Part shown: in pieces, positions 1 to 11,562 of the stretch
Layout of the letters: every line of letters begins with the position of its first letter
How positions within the stretch are numbered: the first letter of the stretch is position 1
Assembly: GCF_000003815.2 (NCBI RefSeq)
Contig: NC_049981.1
Coordinates: forward strand, 17,841,041 to 17,905,040
Reading direction: 5' to 3'
From: Branchiostoma floridae
Lineage: Eukaryota; Chordata; Leptocardii; Amphioxiformes; Branchiostomatidae
Length of the DNA: 64,000 nucleotides
Position numbers and translations under genes: made by a program
Notes under the pieces: generated by a model
Databases searched by the model: none
Seen by the model: only the letters and a program-made list of their open reading frames with translations
What the model was told of the DNA's origin: nothing

Positions 1-749
1 CACTGTCAAACTTACGTATCAAAACTAAACGCAAGCCGTCCAATTTTCCCTGTCCAAATCTGCCGAAAATGATTGATAGTGCCATGCGGAATGTTGGTAA
101 ATTCATCGACACTAACGTTCAATGCACGCGTACCGTCCGCTACCGCTCAAATGACCCTGTCTGAACTCCAAATCCTCGCAAACTACAATTTCAAACCCGG
201 CAAAGGGGACCATATGGCCACTGTAAGGCTGTAATATGCATCTGTTTGTGTATATACGGGATTGCAAGGCCCCGCTTATGAATATTAACTAGCATTCGCC
301 TTTCTCGTCGCTGATTGGCTGGCGTCCATAAAGTAATTATCTCTCGCTCTCCCCAGACCGCTGGCACCTGGCACGTGTGGGCTCTGGGGTCACTGGAGTT
401 CACGGCAGGAAGCCGAAAGAAAACCAATTTCCCCTCAGAAAAGCGCTGAAATTAAGCATTTTAAAGTAGTTTATGCCCAAAATTTTACTTGGATCATTTT
501 ACCAACTATCTAATGCCTATCTACACCAAATCTAAGGTCATTCCATTGTAATTCAAGGGAACAGGTGGCCACAATATACCGTTTTGGTCAAAACATGACC
601 TTTAAACTTCAATAAAATCATTTTAGAGGCAGATATCAAAAAAATGAGAAAACAGCACCTCGGTATTGACCCACTCTACCCTTGTGCCAAATTTCAGGTC
701 ATTCGTTCACGGAACGACGGAGATGAATCGCTTTGAAGATTTGACAGGA

Positions 750-772
750 GAAAGAAAGAAAGAAAGAAAGAA
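750..772. repeat. (GAAA)n microsatellite
   Basis: About five tandem GAAA units follow a GA-rich segment. A second short GAAA tract lies at 50881-50903 in TRAF3IP1 intron 11. Confidence 0.85.
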
Positions 773-779
773 ACATTAC

Positions 780-1765
780 GAATACAATATATTTCACCAT
801 ACCATATATGGTATGGCTGAAATATAATGATTAGATTTTGGGCCCCCTACCGGCTCCCCTTGGTACTGCAGGGCAACTTCCGGTTTTGCTATCTCGGTGT
901 TCTGAACATGCTATGGTCACGATTTTTCAGTGTTAGATAGCTCTTGGGCTCAGGAAGAAATAACATAAGTTTGGGCCCCCTAGCGTCTAGTTTTGGGATA
1001 GCAGGGGCATTTTTGTCAAAAACTTCTGAAGAGGATAACTCAAGAAGGAAACAACGGATTTTCATGATTTTTGGTATGTAGGTACCTTAGACAATGTTGT
1101 ACACGATAAGATACTAATCATGCAAAATAGGAGTACATTTGCATAATTAATGAGAATATTCTATGATAGCCGTTTTTTCAATGTATCTCTTGTTTCAGAC
1201 AAGCTATGGTCTTGACATTTAGGTGGTAGATAGCTTTTAGTGCCATGACAAGTTGGGGCAAGTTTCAGCCCCCTAACATTTAATTGTGGAACTGCAGGGG
1301 CATTTTTGTCAAGACACTCCAAAGAGGATAACTGCAGAAAGGAACGACGGATTGGCATCATTTTAGGCATGCAGGTAGCTTGGGCAAAGATGTTCATAAT
1401 GATATGCATGTTATGCAAATGAGGACTTAAGTTACATAATTAATGAGGAAATTGTATAGTTCCATTGTTTTCAATAACTGGACCTCAATATATGTAACAC
1501 ATGTTAATTATGATAGGTGGAATATAAGCAGACACCAAATATGGTAATGAGGAACTTATTTGCATAATTTATGTGAAAATTGCAAAACCACTTTATGATG
1601 AATAATTGGAATTTTATAATTGTGACATTTGTATGTAGTCAATGATTAACAACACCATGCACAAATTATGTTAATGTGTTAGTCAATTGCATGAAATTTA
1701 CGAAAGCTCTAAATTTTCATGGAGGTATGAGGTCGCCGAACTCTAGTTGATGAGATATTTTAGAA
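780..1765 (+). repeat. Dispersed repeat family copy (possible non-autonomous transposon)
   Basis: This segment contains phrases found again elsewhere in the window: the stretch after 833 resembles 63830-64000, and the 3' phrase ATGGAGGTATGAGGTC near 1721-1738 recurs in reverse complement at 20770-20790. Internally it repeats itself: a block with GGGCATTTTTGTCAA followed by GAGGATAACT occurs near 1002 and again near 1298. No coding capacity is seen. It starts close to a perfect 20-bp palindrome at 797-816. The exact ends and the transposon class are uncertain. Confidence 0.5.
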
Positions 1766-2695
1766 ATCCATTGCGCTCATTGTAGAACGTCAAAGCATGT
1801 GTAACTGAAGAAGAGAGCGTTAGCAGACATCAATCGTGAAAATGAAAACCTAATTTTTTCACAATCAATGAGAAATCACTATACTACTACAACAACATAA
1901 TGGCGGGCATTTCAAACTTGCCACGTCTGGAATTCAAAGTTATCTGAAGGTGAATATCGCCCAGCGTCAAGAATAGATATGTTTGGGTGCGTATAGTGTT
2001 TCTGTCAAACACACAGGCATGCCTGTCCTTGGTGCTGAACACGACCACATATACAAACATCCCAGACTTTTCAAACACAATGACACATCTGTCCTTGGTG
2101 CTGAACACCACATCTGTCAGACACACAGGCATACCTGTTAGAGGTACTGAAGTAGACATTTCTAATTTTCCTCCAATTTCTGTGAATGAAATTGTTTCCA
2201 TCTTTGATAACATGCATGGCCAAACCGTCACCGAGAAGGAAGGGAAACAACTTCAGGTGTGATCTGTTGCAGCGTCACCATACAAGGACATGACACAACC
2301 AGGGGACGTACTGGAATTCATGCCATCCATTGTAAGTAGTTTGTTTATTGTCGGTATAGTATAACGTTACGTACATTTTCAAAAGTTGAAGGCACAAGGC
2401 TTTTGAACACATTCGCAGTATTTTCCGTTTAAGTTACAAAGGCGGGTTTTTCAACAGGGCATTAGACTTTGCGACAAACCTCGTCACGTAAAAGAACACG
2501 ACAAACTTGTCGAAAAGAGTGGGGGTGGCCTTTTGTGCTTGTTTGAAAATGGGAGCTATAGCCAAGCCGCAAAGACAAGCTATCGACAAGTTTCACCATA
2601 CAATTAATTTCAAATCAAAATTGTTATCATGCAAATTGCCGCTAGAGGGTGCTGTATGTACGCTCTCTGGCACCTATGGCATGTCGTTTCTAGCC

Positions 2696-2713
2696 CCCCC
2701 CCCCCCCCCCCCC
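2696..2713. repeat. Poly-C tract
   Basis: Uninterrupted run of about 17 C followed by TCCCC. Such runs are prone to sequencing and replication length error. Confidence 0.85.
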
Positions 2714-4152
2714 TCCCCGAAACATACAGCTGTACATACAGAATAGGATTTTATGCCAGCTTTCACGTCCAGCAGGAAACAATTAGCTGTCACAAACTCT
2801 GAGCATTGTCACAAGCCTGCCTTTTTTGCTGATTCAGACAGAAACAACTTTACGCACAGGCTCTGTGAGCGTCTCTTTAAGGTTGTTACCTTTCTCGCTG
2901 ATCTTTGCTACGTTGTTGTCATGGAATGCGTTAAGGGTTCAAAACAGCGCGGCGCTATGGGAACGTTTGTTTGTTTATTTATTTGATGTTCAGTTTTCCC
3001 CAGTGCCACCACCAATATGCAGGGATTTCAGCATAATCCTACCTAAGCCTATAAGCAGATCGGCGGCTTTCGTCGGGGTCTTTGTTATCCAGCGATTTCA
3101 AAACACTGCCATTCCCGCCAGGTGTTCGCATGGAGTTCGATCCTAGGGTAGCTTGGGTAAGTTGTAAGGACTGCATTTGTCACTTCGGCTGGTGACGTAA
3201 ACTCGGCGCCCTGTATGTAGGGGAGTTTCAGGCGTAAGCGTCAAGTCTCTGTCACTTTTTCTACTACCGAACTAGTTTAACATCTTTAACTACGTCATGA
3301 CTACCTGTACCGCATGATATATGTATGACATTTTGGTACCCTCTCTTCGATCATGTTGGTCATCTTCGGAGGGAAACGATTCCTAATGCTTTTTTTTTTC
3401 AAAATTAGTGAGCGCGCCATATAATTTACTTGCTGTCGCCTTACTGACCTATTCGGCGGCTTTACATGTGTTTCTAACTCTGACCACTTTGTGTGAGAGT
3501 AGCCCATCCTGTGACGTCACGATGACAGACGTGCCTTCCAGGCAAGTCGCTTAACAAAAGGGCGCCAGACTGTGATTAGTTAGTAATACCCCTTAAGAAT
3601 GTCGATTACATGAAACCTACACGCGTCATGCTCCGATTTAAATCCCGTCCATTCTTATCGACTAGCGCACCTTAACTCTACCATTCACACCACCGCGTCT
3701 TCCAAAAGTAAGCTGTAATTTTAGGATACATAAAGGCTGAGGAAAGAAATCGCCTGGTCTTAAGGTCTGCGTCAGAAAGGAGACAAAAATAGCAATAATC
3801 TATCCACGGAAAGTGCGAAACGTTTTGTAAAAGATGGAAAATGAGTCTGGGTATAAATCTGCATTCTCTGTGCTTACTATGCGGAAACATTCCGCTGTGT
3901 GTTTTCTCAGCTGGCCGCGAGGGTCCTTTTCATCATACAGATCACGCCTACCTTTTACAGAAGATGCTTCAGGTTAACATACTTTCGATATTACTTAAGT
4001 CAAGATAACGATCACTTATTTTCGATGAAAAGTGTTTAAAGTTCCTGTTGTTTTATTTTTGTGTAAATATAACAGTTTAAACAAATAAATAGTTTTGTCA
4101 ACACTGTTATGACATTGTGACAGAGTAAAAGCAATACATGTACATGTAAACT

Positions 4153-4308
4153 GTGGGTCGTGTGGCGGAATGGCAGAATTGGCTCAGAGATACTGGGTCG
4201 AATCCCTCAATCGAACCCAGTTACCCTTCCCAGGATATGAACCAGGGTCACCCAGTTACCAACTTACTGGAACCAGGAGGCTGCTACCAATTGAGCTACA
4301 GGGAAATC
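4153..4308 (-). repeat. Two adjoining tRNA-derived SINE heads
   Basis: On the minus strand, 4308-4216 reads as the common SINE head of this window: a CCCTGTAGCTCAATTGGTAG start (polymerase III A-box-like) and a GGTTCATATCC B-box-like block. Next to it on the plus strand, 4153-4215 reads as a different tRNA-like head (GTCGTGTGGCGGAATGGCAG, then GGTCGAATCCC). The same second head occurs in reverse at 5374-5440. Confidence 0.6.
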
Positions 4309-4797
4309 TCACTACTAAAAAAAACAGACTAAAATGTTGCCAATACGCACGAGAAACACAGAGACTGAGTGGGACTTTTGCATCTGCCGGGAGATCATAA
4401 CAACTTAGCACTCTATACCAACGGCCACGCGGAGTTGAAGAAGTAATCTAAACTTTTTATCAGTAATCGAAACTCCATCCAGATTTTTATTACAGCAATG
4501 ATTCGCACGGTCCGAGGAAACCACCGGAGCATACCGATGTGGGAACTGAGCGCATCAAACCCACAATCCTTCACATCAGTTCCACTATCTATCGACGTTT
4601 AGATTGGACCGAATCAGTGTGAATTACCCTGATCATGGGGCTCACCAAGAGGTTCACAAAACACCTTGATCTCCAACATGACCATTACCATTGATCGAGC
4701 TGGAAATAACATGTCGAACACGCGGTGACGTGCGTTCCTGACCTTCAGCGTTTAAAGTTAGAGGGAATTTGTTAACTGTGGAGCAATCTTTCTCTGA

Positions 4798-5000
4798 TGT
4801 CCCTGTAGCTCAACTGGAAGCAGCCCCACAATTCAGCTCCTGGTTCCAATAAGTTCGTAACCCGGAGATCCGGCTCAATCTTGGGTTTGGAATATATATC
4901 GGTTGGACCTCCGCCCGTCTTTCCGAAAGGACGTAAAATGGGTCTCCGCTGTTCGAAGAGGCGTTAGAAGGAAAGGAATAGCAGCCACTCCCGGCCCTAT
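4798..5000 (+). repeat. tRNA-derived SINE
   Basis: It begins GTCCCTGTAGCTCAACTGG, has diverged B-box and body sequence (GGTTGGACCTCCGCCCGTC) and the body phrase GGACGTAAAATGGG also seen in the other copies. It is an old copy, well diverged from the others. Confidence 0.7.
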
Positions 5001-5373
5001 GAAAATATACTGAAATAGTATGCTGAGCAATATGCTTGTAGGCACTACAAAGGCGTGAACGGACAATACATTATTGGCATGGTAGCCTGCATCTACACCT
5101 ATTTTTGGTATTGTTGTTATGCGTTTATTGTGTGCTCATGGATTTTGCACCACGCACACTGGGAAGTACCCCTACTCATTTAGATAAGTGCTTTAACTTG
5201 CTCGGGGGTGTGTTTTTTTTTTTTTTTTTTTTTTGCTTTCCTCAAACATGACTGATGAGAGCTCCATTTAACGTCCTATCCTAGGAACCGCTCTAAACCA
5301 AGTTTGGCACTCATTGAGTGAAGTGAAGAAATTCGTATTAGGTGTCTTTCCCAACAGCGCAAGTTCGGTTGCA

Positions 5374-5440
5374 TCTCAGCGGATTTGAACCAAGGTAAGG
5401 GCCACGTACCCTGCCGTTACGCTACACGACCCCACGCGTC
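5374..5440 (-). repeat. tRNA-like SINE head, second family
   Basis: Minus-strand reading gives GGGGTCGTGTAGCGTAACGG, then GGTTCAAATCC, the spacing of a tRNA A and B box. It matches the head at 4153-4215 and differs from the common CCCTGTAGCTC head. No intact tRNA cloverleaf is evident, so I do not call a tRNA gene. Confidence 0.45.
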
Positions 5441-5807
5441 TGTACAAAGCGTCGTAGGCTAGACTTATATTGACCAAACAGATGGCACAATCAGGCTGTC
5501 TTCGATTCGCTATGAAAGTAAATGGGTCGATTCTTGTGATGTTCTTCCAGAGTCAAAAACCAATCCAAACAGACCATTCAGTCTTCTTCAAGCGGAACGC
5601 ATTCTCCCCGGTCCCTGTGATAGGCTATAAAGGGAACGTCTTATTGTACTTCACTCGTCTCGAGTGTGACGTTTCTTAATGAACTATTGAAGGGGTGTGT
5701 AAACCTTGGGAGCTAAGAACGCATCAATATAGTTCATTCTTAGACGTGAGCAGTTGACATCTTTTTTTTTTTATTCTGATGGTGAGGGTTGTCGTTCGTT
5801 TAGACCG

Positions 5808-6150
5808 CATAGTGCCTGATGGGACACAGGGAAACAAGTTTCCTTTCTGTGTCTGACATTTTATAGGGCATTTTGTAGGGAGAGGGGCTGTAATCTTCTG
5901 CCATTTACGTCCCTTTCGAAAGACGGGTGCAGCCCCAACCGAAATGCCCTATCCAGGATTGCCACTAATCGAGATGCCCTATTTAGGAAAGGCCGCTACC
6001 ATAATGCCCTATCCAGGGAATGTCCCAACCGAAATGCCCTATTTCGAAAACACTCTTACCGAAATGCCCTACCTAGAAAATGCCCCAACCGAAATGCCCT
6101 ATCGATGTTAAACTGTGAGGCTGCTACCAGTTGAGCTACAGGGACATCTG
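5808..6150 (-). repeat. tRNA-derived SINE with internal 30-bp tandem expansion
   Basis: The minus-strand head is at 6150-6115 (GTCCCTGTAGCTCAACTGGT) and the tail at 5808-5930 includes the reverse of the usual body. Between them a unit of about 30 bp containing CCGAAATGCCCTAT is repeated about six times (5935-6107). In other copies this unit occurs once, as GGGCATCTCGGTTGGGGC on the sense strand. Confidence 0.75.
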
Positions 6151-6602
6151 GAGATATCTAGGTGTACTTGTGACGTAATTGTTATAACTTTCGTGATGTT
6201 CAAATTGGAATCCATGAAGTTATCTAAAGAATTTCTTAGACATTTTAACACAACACACGATATCTATCCTGGCCCATTCGGTTTTCCGTGCTTACAACTA
6301 GCACTGATCACCTGTCCAATATAAGATTATTGATTAATTGATTTTACGCCCATTGTTCGAAGCCAACTACCGTATAGAGGGATACATTACGCTTGGAAAG
6401 TTTCGAATTGGAAAGTTTTGCTGTCCACAGTATTGACAACTTTTTAATTTTTTTTATCTATGGGTTGATAATCAATGACGTCTGGTAAAAGACCTTAGTA
6501 CGTATTGTTTGTTTGAGATTGTTTGTATGCAACGATATACCGCAGGAACATAGAAACTACGTTGAAACGGAATGAAAGCGTGCCATAGACAATCATTGGA
6601 GG

Positions 6603-6800
6603 ATGTCCCTGTGCTCATCTTGTAGCAGCTTCACAATTAAACTTTTGGCTCAAACTAGTCGGTAACCTGGACATCCTGGTTCAAATCCTGGGAAGGGCAT
6701 CTCGGTTGGGGCTGCACCTGTTTTTCGATAATTTCATGAAAGAGGAGTCTTGTGTTCAAGGAGGTGACTCCTCCTTGTAAGCATATACCCTGCTACGTGC
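6603..6800 (+). repeat. tRNA-derived SINE
   Basis: It carries GGATGTCCCTGTGCTCATC, then GGTTCAAATCCTGGGAAGGG, then GGCATCTCGGTTGGGGCTGC, followed by a degraded body and CATATACCCTGCTAC near the tail. One of the better-preserved B boxes in the window. Confidence 0.75.
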
Positions 6801-7201
6801 TAACATATGTGTATTTGAACAAAAGCTAAATATTTGTAACCAAAGCACACACATGCCCATTGTGCTGTAAATATTTAAAGAGCCGCACATCACAAAATAC
6901 CCAATATAGAATTAAACCTTTACGTACATTTAATATTTGCGCTTTGCTCAGTAATAAAACAAATAACTATTGTAAGCTCTTCTAGCCTAATGATTCCCAT
7001 AATCAGCCGACTGTGCTCACGTGTGCAAAGTGGTTACGGCACGCACCATGCTGCTATCACGTAAAAGGCCACTGGAGTAATTTCACATTTATCAATGCAA
7101 ACGGCCATTATCCGAGCAGCCGGTTGGGCTATGATTCAAGCCGTCAGTGGGAGCGCAGCGCCCGGCGTGTGAGTGGAACTCCCTCCCTAGTGAAGACCTA
7201 G

Positions 7202-7552
7202 GGCGGGGCATGACGCGGGACATCTTCTGTCTATACCACCTGCCTTCCACGCACCTTTACGCATCTCTGCGTCACACGGCGGCACCAGAAACGATCGGAA
7301 TGCCGCCCTGCGGGCAGCCTCAGCCGCAACTCACGCAGCGACATTCCGCCACATTGTAGCATTCACGCCACCCTTCCCGCGTGCCGACTGGAATAGCTGG
7401 GCAGGCCGGGCGACAGGACGGGGCACAACGGCTGGTCTTTCTGCTAGAACAGGCTGGTGGACAAAAACATTTCATCTTCATGAGTGTACGCATGGGCTCT
7501 GTGACACCTCCATAGTCCGACTTTCGTTGGAGGAACGCGATAAACAAGTAAG
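7202..7552 (+). other. Possible upstream coding exon of the 7751 gene
   Basis: The frame that would join in phase to the next exon is open from 7194 to 7552 (about 119 codons, no stop, no ATG). It ends at a tandem donor, GTAAGGTAAGC (GT at 7548 or 7553). Joining 7552 to the acceptor at 7728 gives a continuous, charged junction. The upstream side has AG acceptors at 7190 and 7201, the first with a good pyrimidine tract but an in-frame TGA just after it. The segment is GC-rich like the downstream exon. It could equally be a 5' untranslated exon, and the openness may simply reflect GC content. Confidence 0.3.
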
Positions 7553-7750
7553 GTAAGCTTTACTTTGTGTATTTGTTGTGGGAAACTTTGATGCACGACA
7601 TGTTTACATTGATATATCTGTAGTACTATGTCACTTGGTCATGACCTACGTTGATGTTGCGGCACTTTAAAGTGAGTGCACGTTTGGGTTACGTATGATT
7701 GATTTCTGTGTGTATGTTCAGTTCTTAGGTTGAGAAGAAGGCACTACAAG

Positions 7751-8179
7751 ATGGTGCAACTGTACTACTATGAGAACCTCGGGGCGGAGTGTCGCAAGCT
7801 TCTGGCCAAGACGGACTACCCGGTGAAGGTTGTCCTGTTCCCGTACGAGGGTTGGGCGGCCTCCGCTCTGCGCGTTACCTGGACCCTGAAGTTACACAAG
7901 TGGAGCCGGTCCCGCTGCAAGGTGGTGGAGAAGTGCGGCAGTCGGATGGCGCAGTCTACGGTGGCGAAGGTGACGGAGTTCGCCAAGGGGTACATGTCTA
8001 TCCGAGGGAGATTCAAAGGCGTCAAAGACCCCGACTTTGAACTGTGTTTGACGTCGCATGTTTCTAATGCGGACTTCCACGACGGGTACCTGCTGACCGG
8101 GACGCTAGAGCGGGGCGACCGCGGGGAGGGGAGGATGGAGCTCACCCACTTCGCCATGGTGCGGAGAGACCCGTACTGA
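7751..8179 (+). CDS. Hypothetical protein, 142 residues
   Basis: I do not recognise this protein. The ATG at 7751 opens 142 codons ending in TGA at 8177-8179. The exon appears to begin at 7729, after a TTCTTAG acceptor. The frame stays open back to that acceptor, so the true start may lie in an upstream exon (see 7202-7552). The protein is basic and aromatic, with a Tyr-rich start (QLYYYENLG), a K/R/W patch near residues 50-60 (LHKWSRSRCKVVEKCGSR) and an acidic C-terminal third. There is no signal peptide, membrane segment or known catalytic motif. The coding stretch is strikingly GC-rich against AT-rich surroundings, with G/C at most third positions, which supports real coding rather than chance. 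No neighbour suggests a function. Confidence 0.6.
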   Translation: MVQLYYYENLGAECRKLLAKTDYPVKVVLFPYEGWAASALRVTWTLKLHKWSRSRCKVVEKCGSRMAQSTVAKVTEFAKGYMSIRGRFKGVKDPDFELCLTSHVSNADFHDGYLLTGTLERGDRGEGRMELTHFAMVRRDPY

Positions 8180-10142
8180 AGTACCGGGAATCATTCAGCT
8201 GACTCGCACCGACCACAAGCAATGACGAAGGCCGAAGCGCTGATCAAAACCGGTAGCAATATTATAGATGAGATCTATCCCACAAATACACCGCAAAGAC
8301 AAGCTTCCGTGTCCCTAAATATCTTTCGAATCAGTTCTCCGGGCTGAAATCTGGCAAATGTAGCAACCGGTAACACAATGGCGATCTATGTACTATAAAG
8401 TACCGGCTTATGTCATGTTATGATACCACCTTTTTTTCACAGCCACGGCTAGCCAATCTCTGTTACGAGCATCTGCCTTTAATATTCACAATCCCGTAGC
8501 TAAATCGCTAGCCTAGTCAGGTAGTGGCTGCCATAGTAGCACAGGTATAAGTAGAATTATATATGAAGGCCCCCATACGGCGCACAAGATTGCTTTCATT
8601 GTGTGTATGCACCACGTTGAACCAATACTCAGCACATGTACAGCCGCATAAATAGGAAGCTTAGCTGGAGTATCTGGTGTTTGTCGGCCGCTGTCTGCCT
8701 CTGCTTCTATAGTTATCCGATAATATCAGTTCTCGGTGCTTAACTGAAGCGTTCGCTCGCTGTGCGTCAAATGTTGACATTGAAAAATCTGGCGATAACT
8801 GGGCGATGAAACGACGCGGACGTGTGCAGTCATTTTGAGCTGCATATTATATTTGCCAATATTCCGGGATATGAAATTTTCCTTTGTTTGCATCAAATGC
8901 ACACCAGAGACATGCATTGCCTTTTAATATTGACGAGCCAATAATTGGGTTTGTGTTTCAAATCATCTTGATGTATTCCTAATTGGGATTTATGACCCTC
9001 ATTTGGCCGTCGCCATCATTTTTCCTGTATGTCCTTAATATATCAAAACGTTGTACATCTTGCAAAATTGCTGTCTGCCATTTGCCGAAACGTGTTCATT
9101 ATTATTGTATGAATCCTGCGCCCTTCTGAGATTATAGTCATAAAAGCATATCATACAGAGCACCAATCAGGCAACCTCGCCCGATATGATCGTCTAAGCG
9201 GGTGAAGTCCCAGAGCGACTTTGACAGATCGCTGTCGTTACAGAAACAATTTGGAAGCGCCCGATAAAAAGGCTGGGACGCGCTGGGCCCGACCTATACG
9301 CAGTACAGGCACGCGCTATGTAGCCACGTTATCTACGGAGGAATTTGTAACCTAGGGTAGATTTAGTAGCAGATTTAAAGACCCCTTGGCGCCGTAACTG
9401 CCCTCAAAATCCTATTAAGTACCGACCATTTCACCAAATTACTTCCCGCCTTCACATCAATATATGCTCGGCCTCACATTGCCATTCTGGGAAATATATA
9501 AACGCCGTCCTTGTTCACATGTAACATTAGGTCTCACTGAACTGATGATTGGAAATATGTACCAGTCCCTCTGGAAGGGGTGGAATATACGAACGTCATG
9601 TGTAATATGATGTGAAATCAAGAATTATTTCAACACTGCATCCACTGTGCGAAATTCAATTTTTCAGCATGTGTAGAGATGAATTTTCATTTGAAAGTAA
9701 TGCTTTACGTATGGTTTACGAATCCTTTAAGGTCCGATTTCGTGCAGTGTATACGTATTTATGCGTTATAATGATAATTTTTATGTATGTATGTGCATTC
9801 ATTTTCACAAATGTTCTACATCGCTGGCGAGTATGTGTCTATGTCAATGAATAAAACAAAACCTTCAAGCGTTGATCAATGTCCTTGTTTTTGTAAGCAG
9901 TGTGCCGTAACTTCAGGGTAATGAGTTTTCTAACATTGATGAGGTGCCTTATATTTAAAGATCGGTTAGTATAGGGAAGGGTGTATGCAGCGCGGCGTCG
10001 CGTAGTGCGATCGATATGGTCTCAGCGGTTGCCTTCCAATTACGAGCAAGTCTGAGAATAGAGACGGACGGTGTTGGTGGGAGAAGAACTTCGGGAAGAT
10101 TGGGGTCGATTTTACCATTATAAGTTGAACAAACGGTATGTA
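8180..10142. other. Intergenic stretch without identifiable gene
   Basis: AT-rich non-coding sequence. Open frames (for example 9612-9854) have AT-rich composition and no motif. I see no clear repeats apart from short AT tracts. Confidence 0.5.
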
Positions 10143-10720
10143 CGAGGGGCATTCAATAAGTAATGCCCCTGTCCCACTTCCAGTTGTCTGATCTAGATGA
10201 AATTTTGCATGTGTAATGAGTCATATCTCTATGGGTTATGTTGCAAAAAACAGCTCTGAACTAATTGTGGTTACTGATTTACTGGTGTTTGAACTGAGTC
10301 AGGTGTGAAATGGACCAGGTGTGAAATGGAGCAAGTTGAGTGTCGCGCAGTGATCCGGTTTTTGTATTTGAAAGGACGCACACCAAAGGGGACTTTTGAT
10401 GAAATGAAAAAAACTTATGGTGATGATGCCCCATCATATGACCTTGTAAAACGCTGGCATCCTGAATTCAAACAAGGCCGGAAGTCTGTGGAAACAGCCC
10501 CCAGACCTGGTCGTCCCTCTTCTGCCATTGATGAGGCATCTGTCGGAGGACCAACCTGGGATGTCCTACAAGAACGGTGTCCAGAGCTACATCAAATGAT
10601 GGGAGAAATGCAAAACTCTGGGTGGTTCCTATGAAGAGAAAGACTAATAACTGTGCCAAGTTTCATTAATCTCCTGCTATGGGAAATGGGTCAGGGACAT
10701 TACTTATTGAATGCCCCTCG
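10143..10720 (+). mobile_element. Mariner-type DNA transposon, internally deleted (578 bp)
   Basis: The ends are perfect 23-bp terminal inverted repeats beginning CGAGGGGCATTCAATAAGT. Similarity continues to about 32 bp with two mismatches (CCCCTGTCCC against TCCCTGACCC). Both ends are flanked by TA (10141-10142 and 10721-10722), the target duplication of Tc1/mariner elements. The interior encodes only the N-terminal DNA-binding part of a transposase. Full mariners are about 1.3 kb, so roughly half is missing. The near-perfect repeats suggest recent activity, presumably driven in trans by an intact copy elsewhere. Confidence 0.92.
10326..10634 (+). pseudogene. Truncated mariner transposase (HTH domain only)
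   Basis: From the ATG at 10326 the product starts MEQVECRAVIRFLYLKG, a typical first helix-turn-helix region of mariner-like transposases. It continues through YDLVKRWHPEFKQGR and the APRPGRPSS linker that follows the DNA-binding domain. It then jumps to a short C-terminal stretch and stops at 10632-10634. The central catalytic region with the DD(34)D-type triad is absent, so the product could bind inverted repeats but not cut DNA. A 15-base phrase (GGTGTGAAATGGA) is duplicated just before the ATG. Confidence 0.85.
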
Positions 10721-11477
10721 TAAGCCCCGTATATTGGTGTATCGTATGAATCGAACTAAGATAAAAATACACAAAATCGAATAGACTAAAATAGTAAAGA
10801 AAATCACATACGTTTAGAATAGAATAGAATAAGATAAAATAAATCTGTCATTTTCAACAAATTACCGAGCTGTGGAGTTCTAAAAATGCTCTTTTGTAGA
10901 TTTCCACTAAACGGCGATGGCGCAGTGACCTCTCTGCGACCTAAATTGGATTTGTGAATTGGAACATCATGTAAAATGTATAATTGAGCAGACAATAAAA
11001 CCTCAAAAAGATTCTTTTGTATCTGTGAAATTCGTTGTAAGCGCTCTGTCAAATTTTCGGTCACGCGAGGTGGGCGCCCTAGTGGGATGGAGCAAGTGCT
11101 ACGCGGTATGGCAACTTAATAGTCATTTACAGTACCGCCAGTTATTACACTACAATATGACACACGGCACAACTGGCTATCAAAAACCATACCTTTGACC
11201 CGGAAGATAGCAGTGCAATATAAGACCTGTACAGAGAGAGGCATCACGACTCACGAGAATGGGGAATTTTTCCTGGAGTTATTCTTTTTCAGGGTTTAAA
11301 ACAAAATTGTCCCCTGCAGTTAAAATAAAATCCTCTAAGGGAGATGGGGAATGCTAGATGACTTACTACCCCTCCAACAAGCTAGCTACCACATTGAAAC
11401 AGCATGTCCAGAACATTAGATATCAAACCTGGATATTCCGCTGCAGTACCATAACTTCATGTACAAATTATGCTATG

Positions 11478-11562
11478 TACACACACACACACACACACAC
11501 ACACATGCACACACACACACACAAACACACACACGCACACACACACACACAAACACACACAC
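11478..11562. repeat. (AC)n microsatellite
   Basis: About 85 bp of AC repeats interrupted by ATGC, AAAC and ACGC variants. The interruptions suggest an old, partly stabilised array. Confidence 0.95.

Larger units (their letters stand above)
1..7201. other. Gene-free repeat-rich stretch
   Basis: I see no supportable gene here. Open frames are short and lack splice-consistent partners or recognisable motifs. It holds a dispersed repeat (about 780-1765), a GAAA microsatellite (750-772), a poly-C run (2696-2713), a poly-T run (5211-5234) and a cluster of tRNA-derived SINEs between 4150 and 6800. The stretch 1770-4150 contains nothing else I can name; a short internal duplication of a 20-base phrase (around 2020 and 2090) produces weak open frames on both strands. 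Confidence 0.6.

Noticed and set aside
1887-2262. Overlapping frames on both strands near 2000
   Set aside because: Openness on both strands comes from an internal duplication of a TGTCCTTGGTGCTGAACAC phrase; no motif or splice support.
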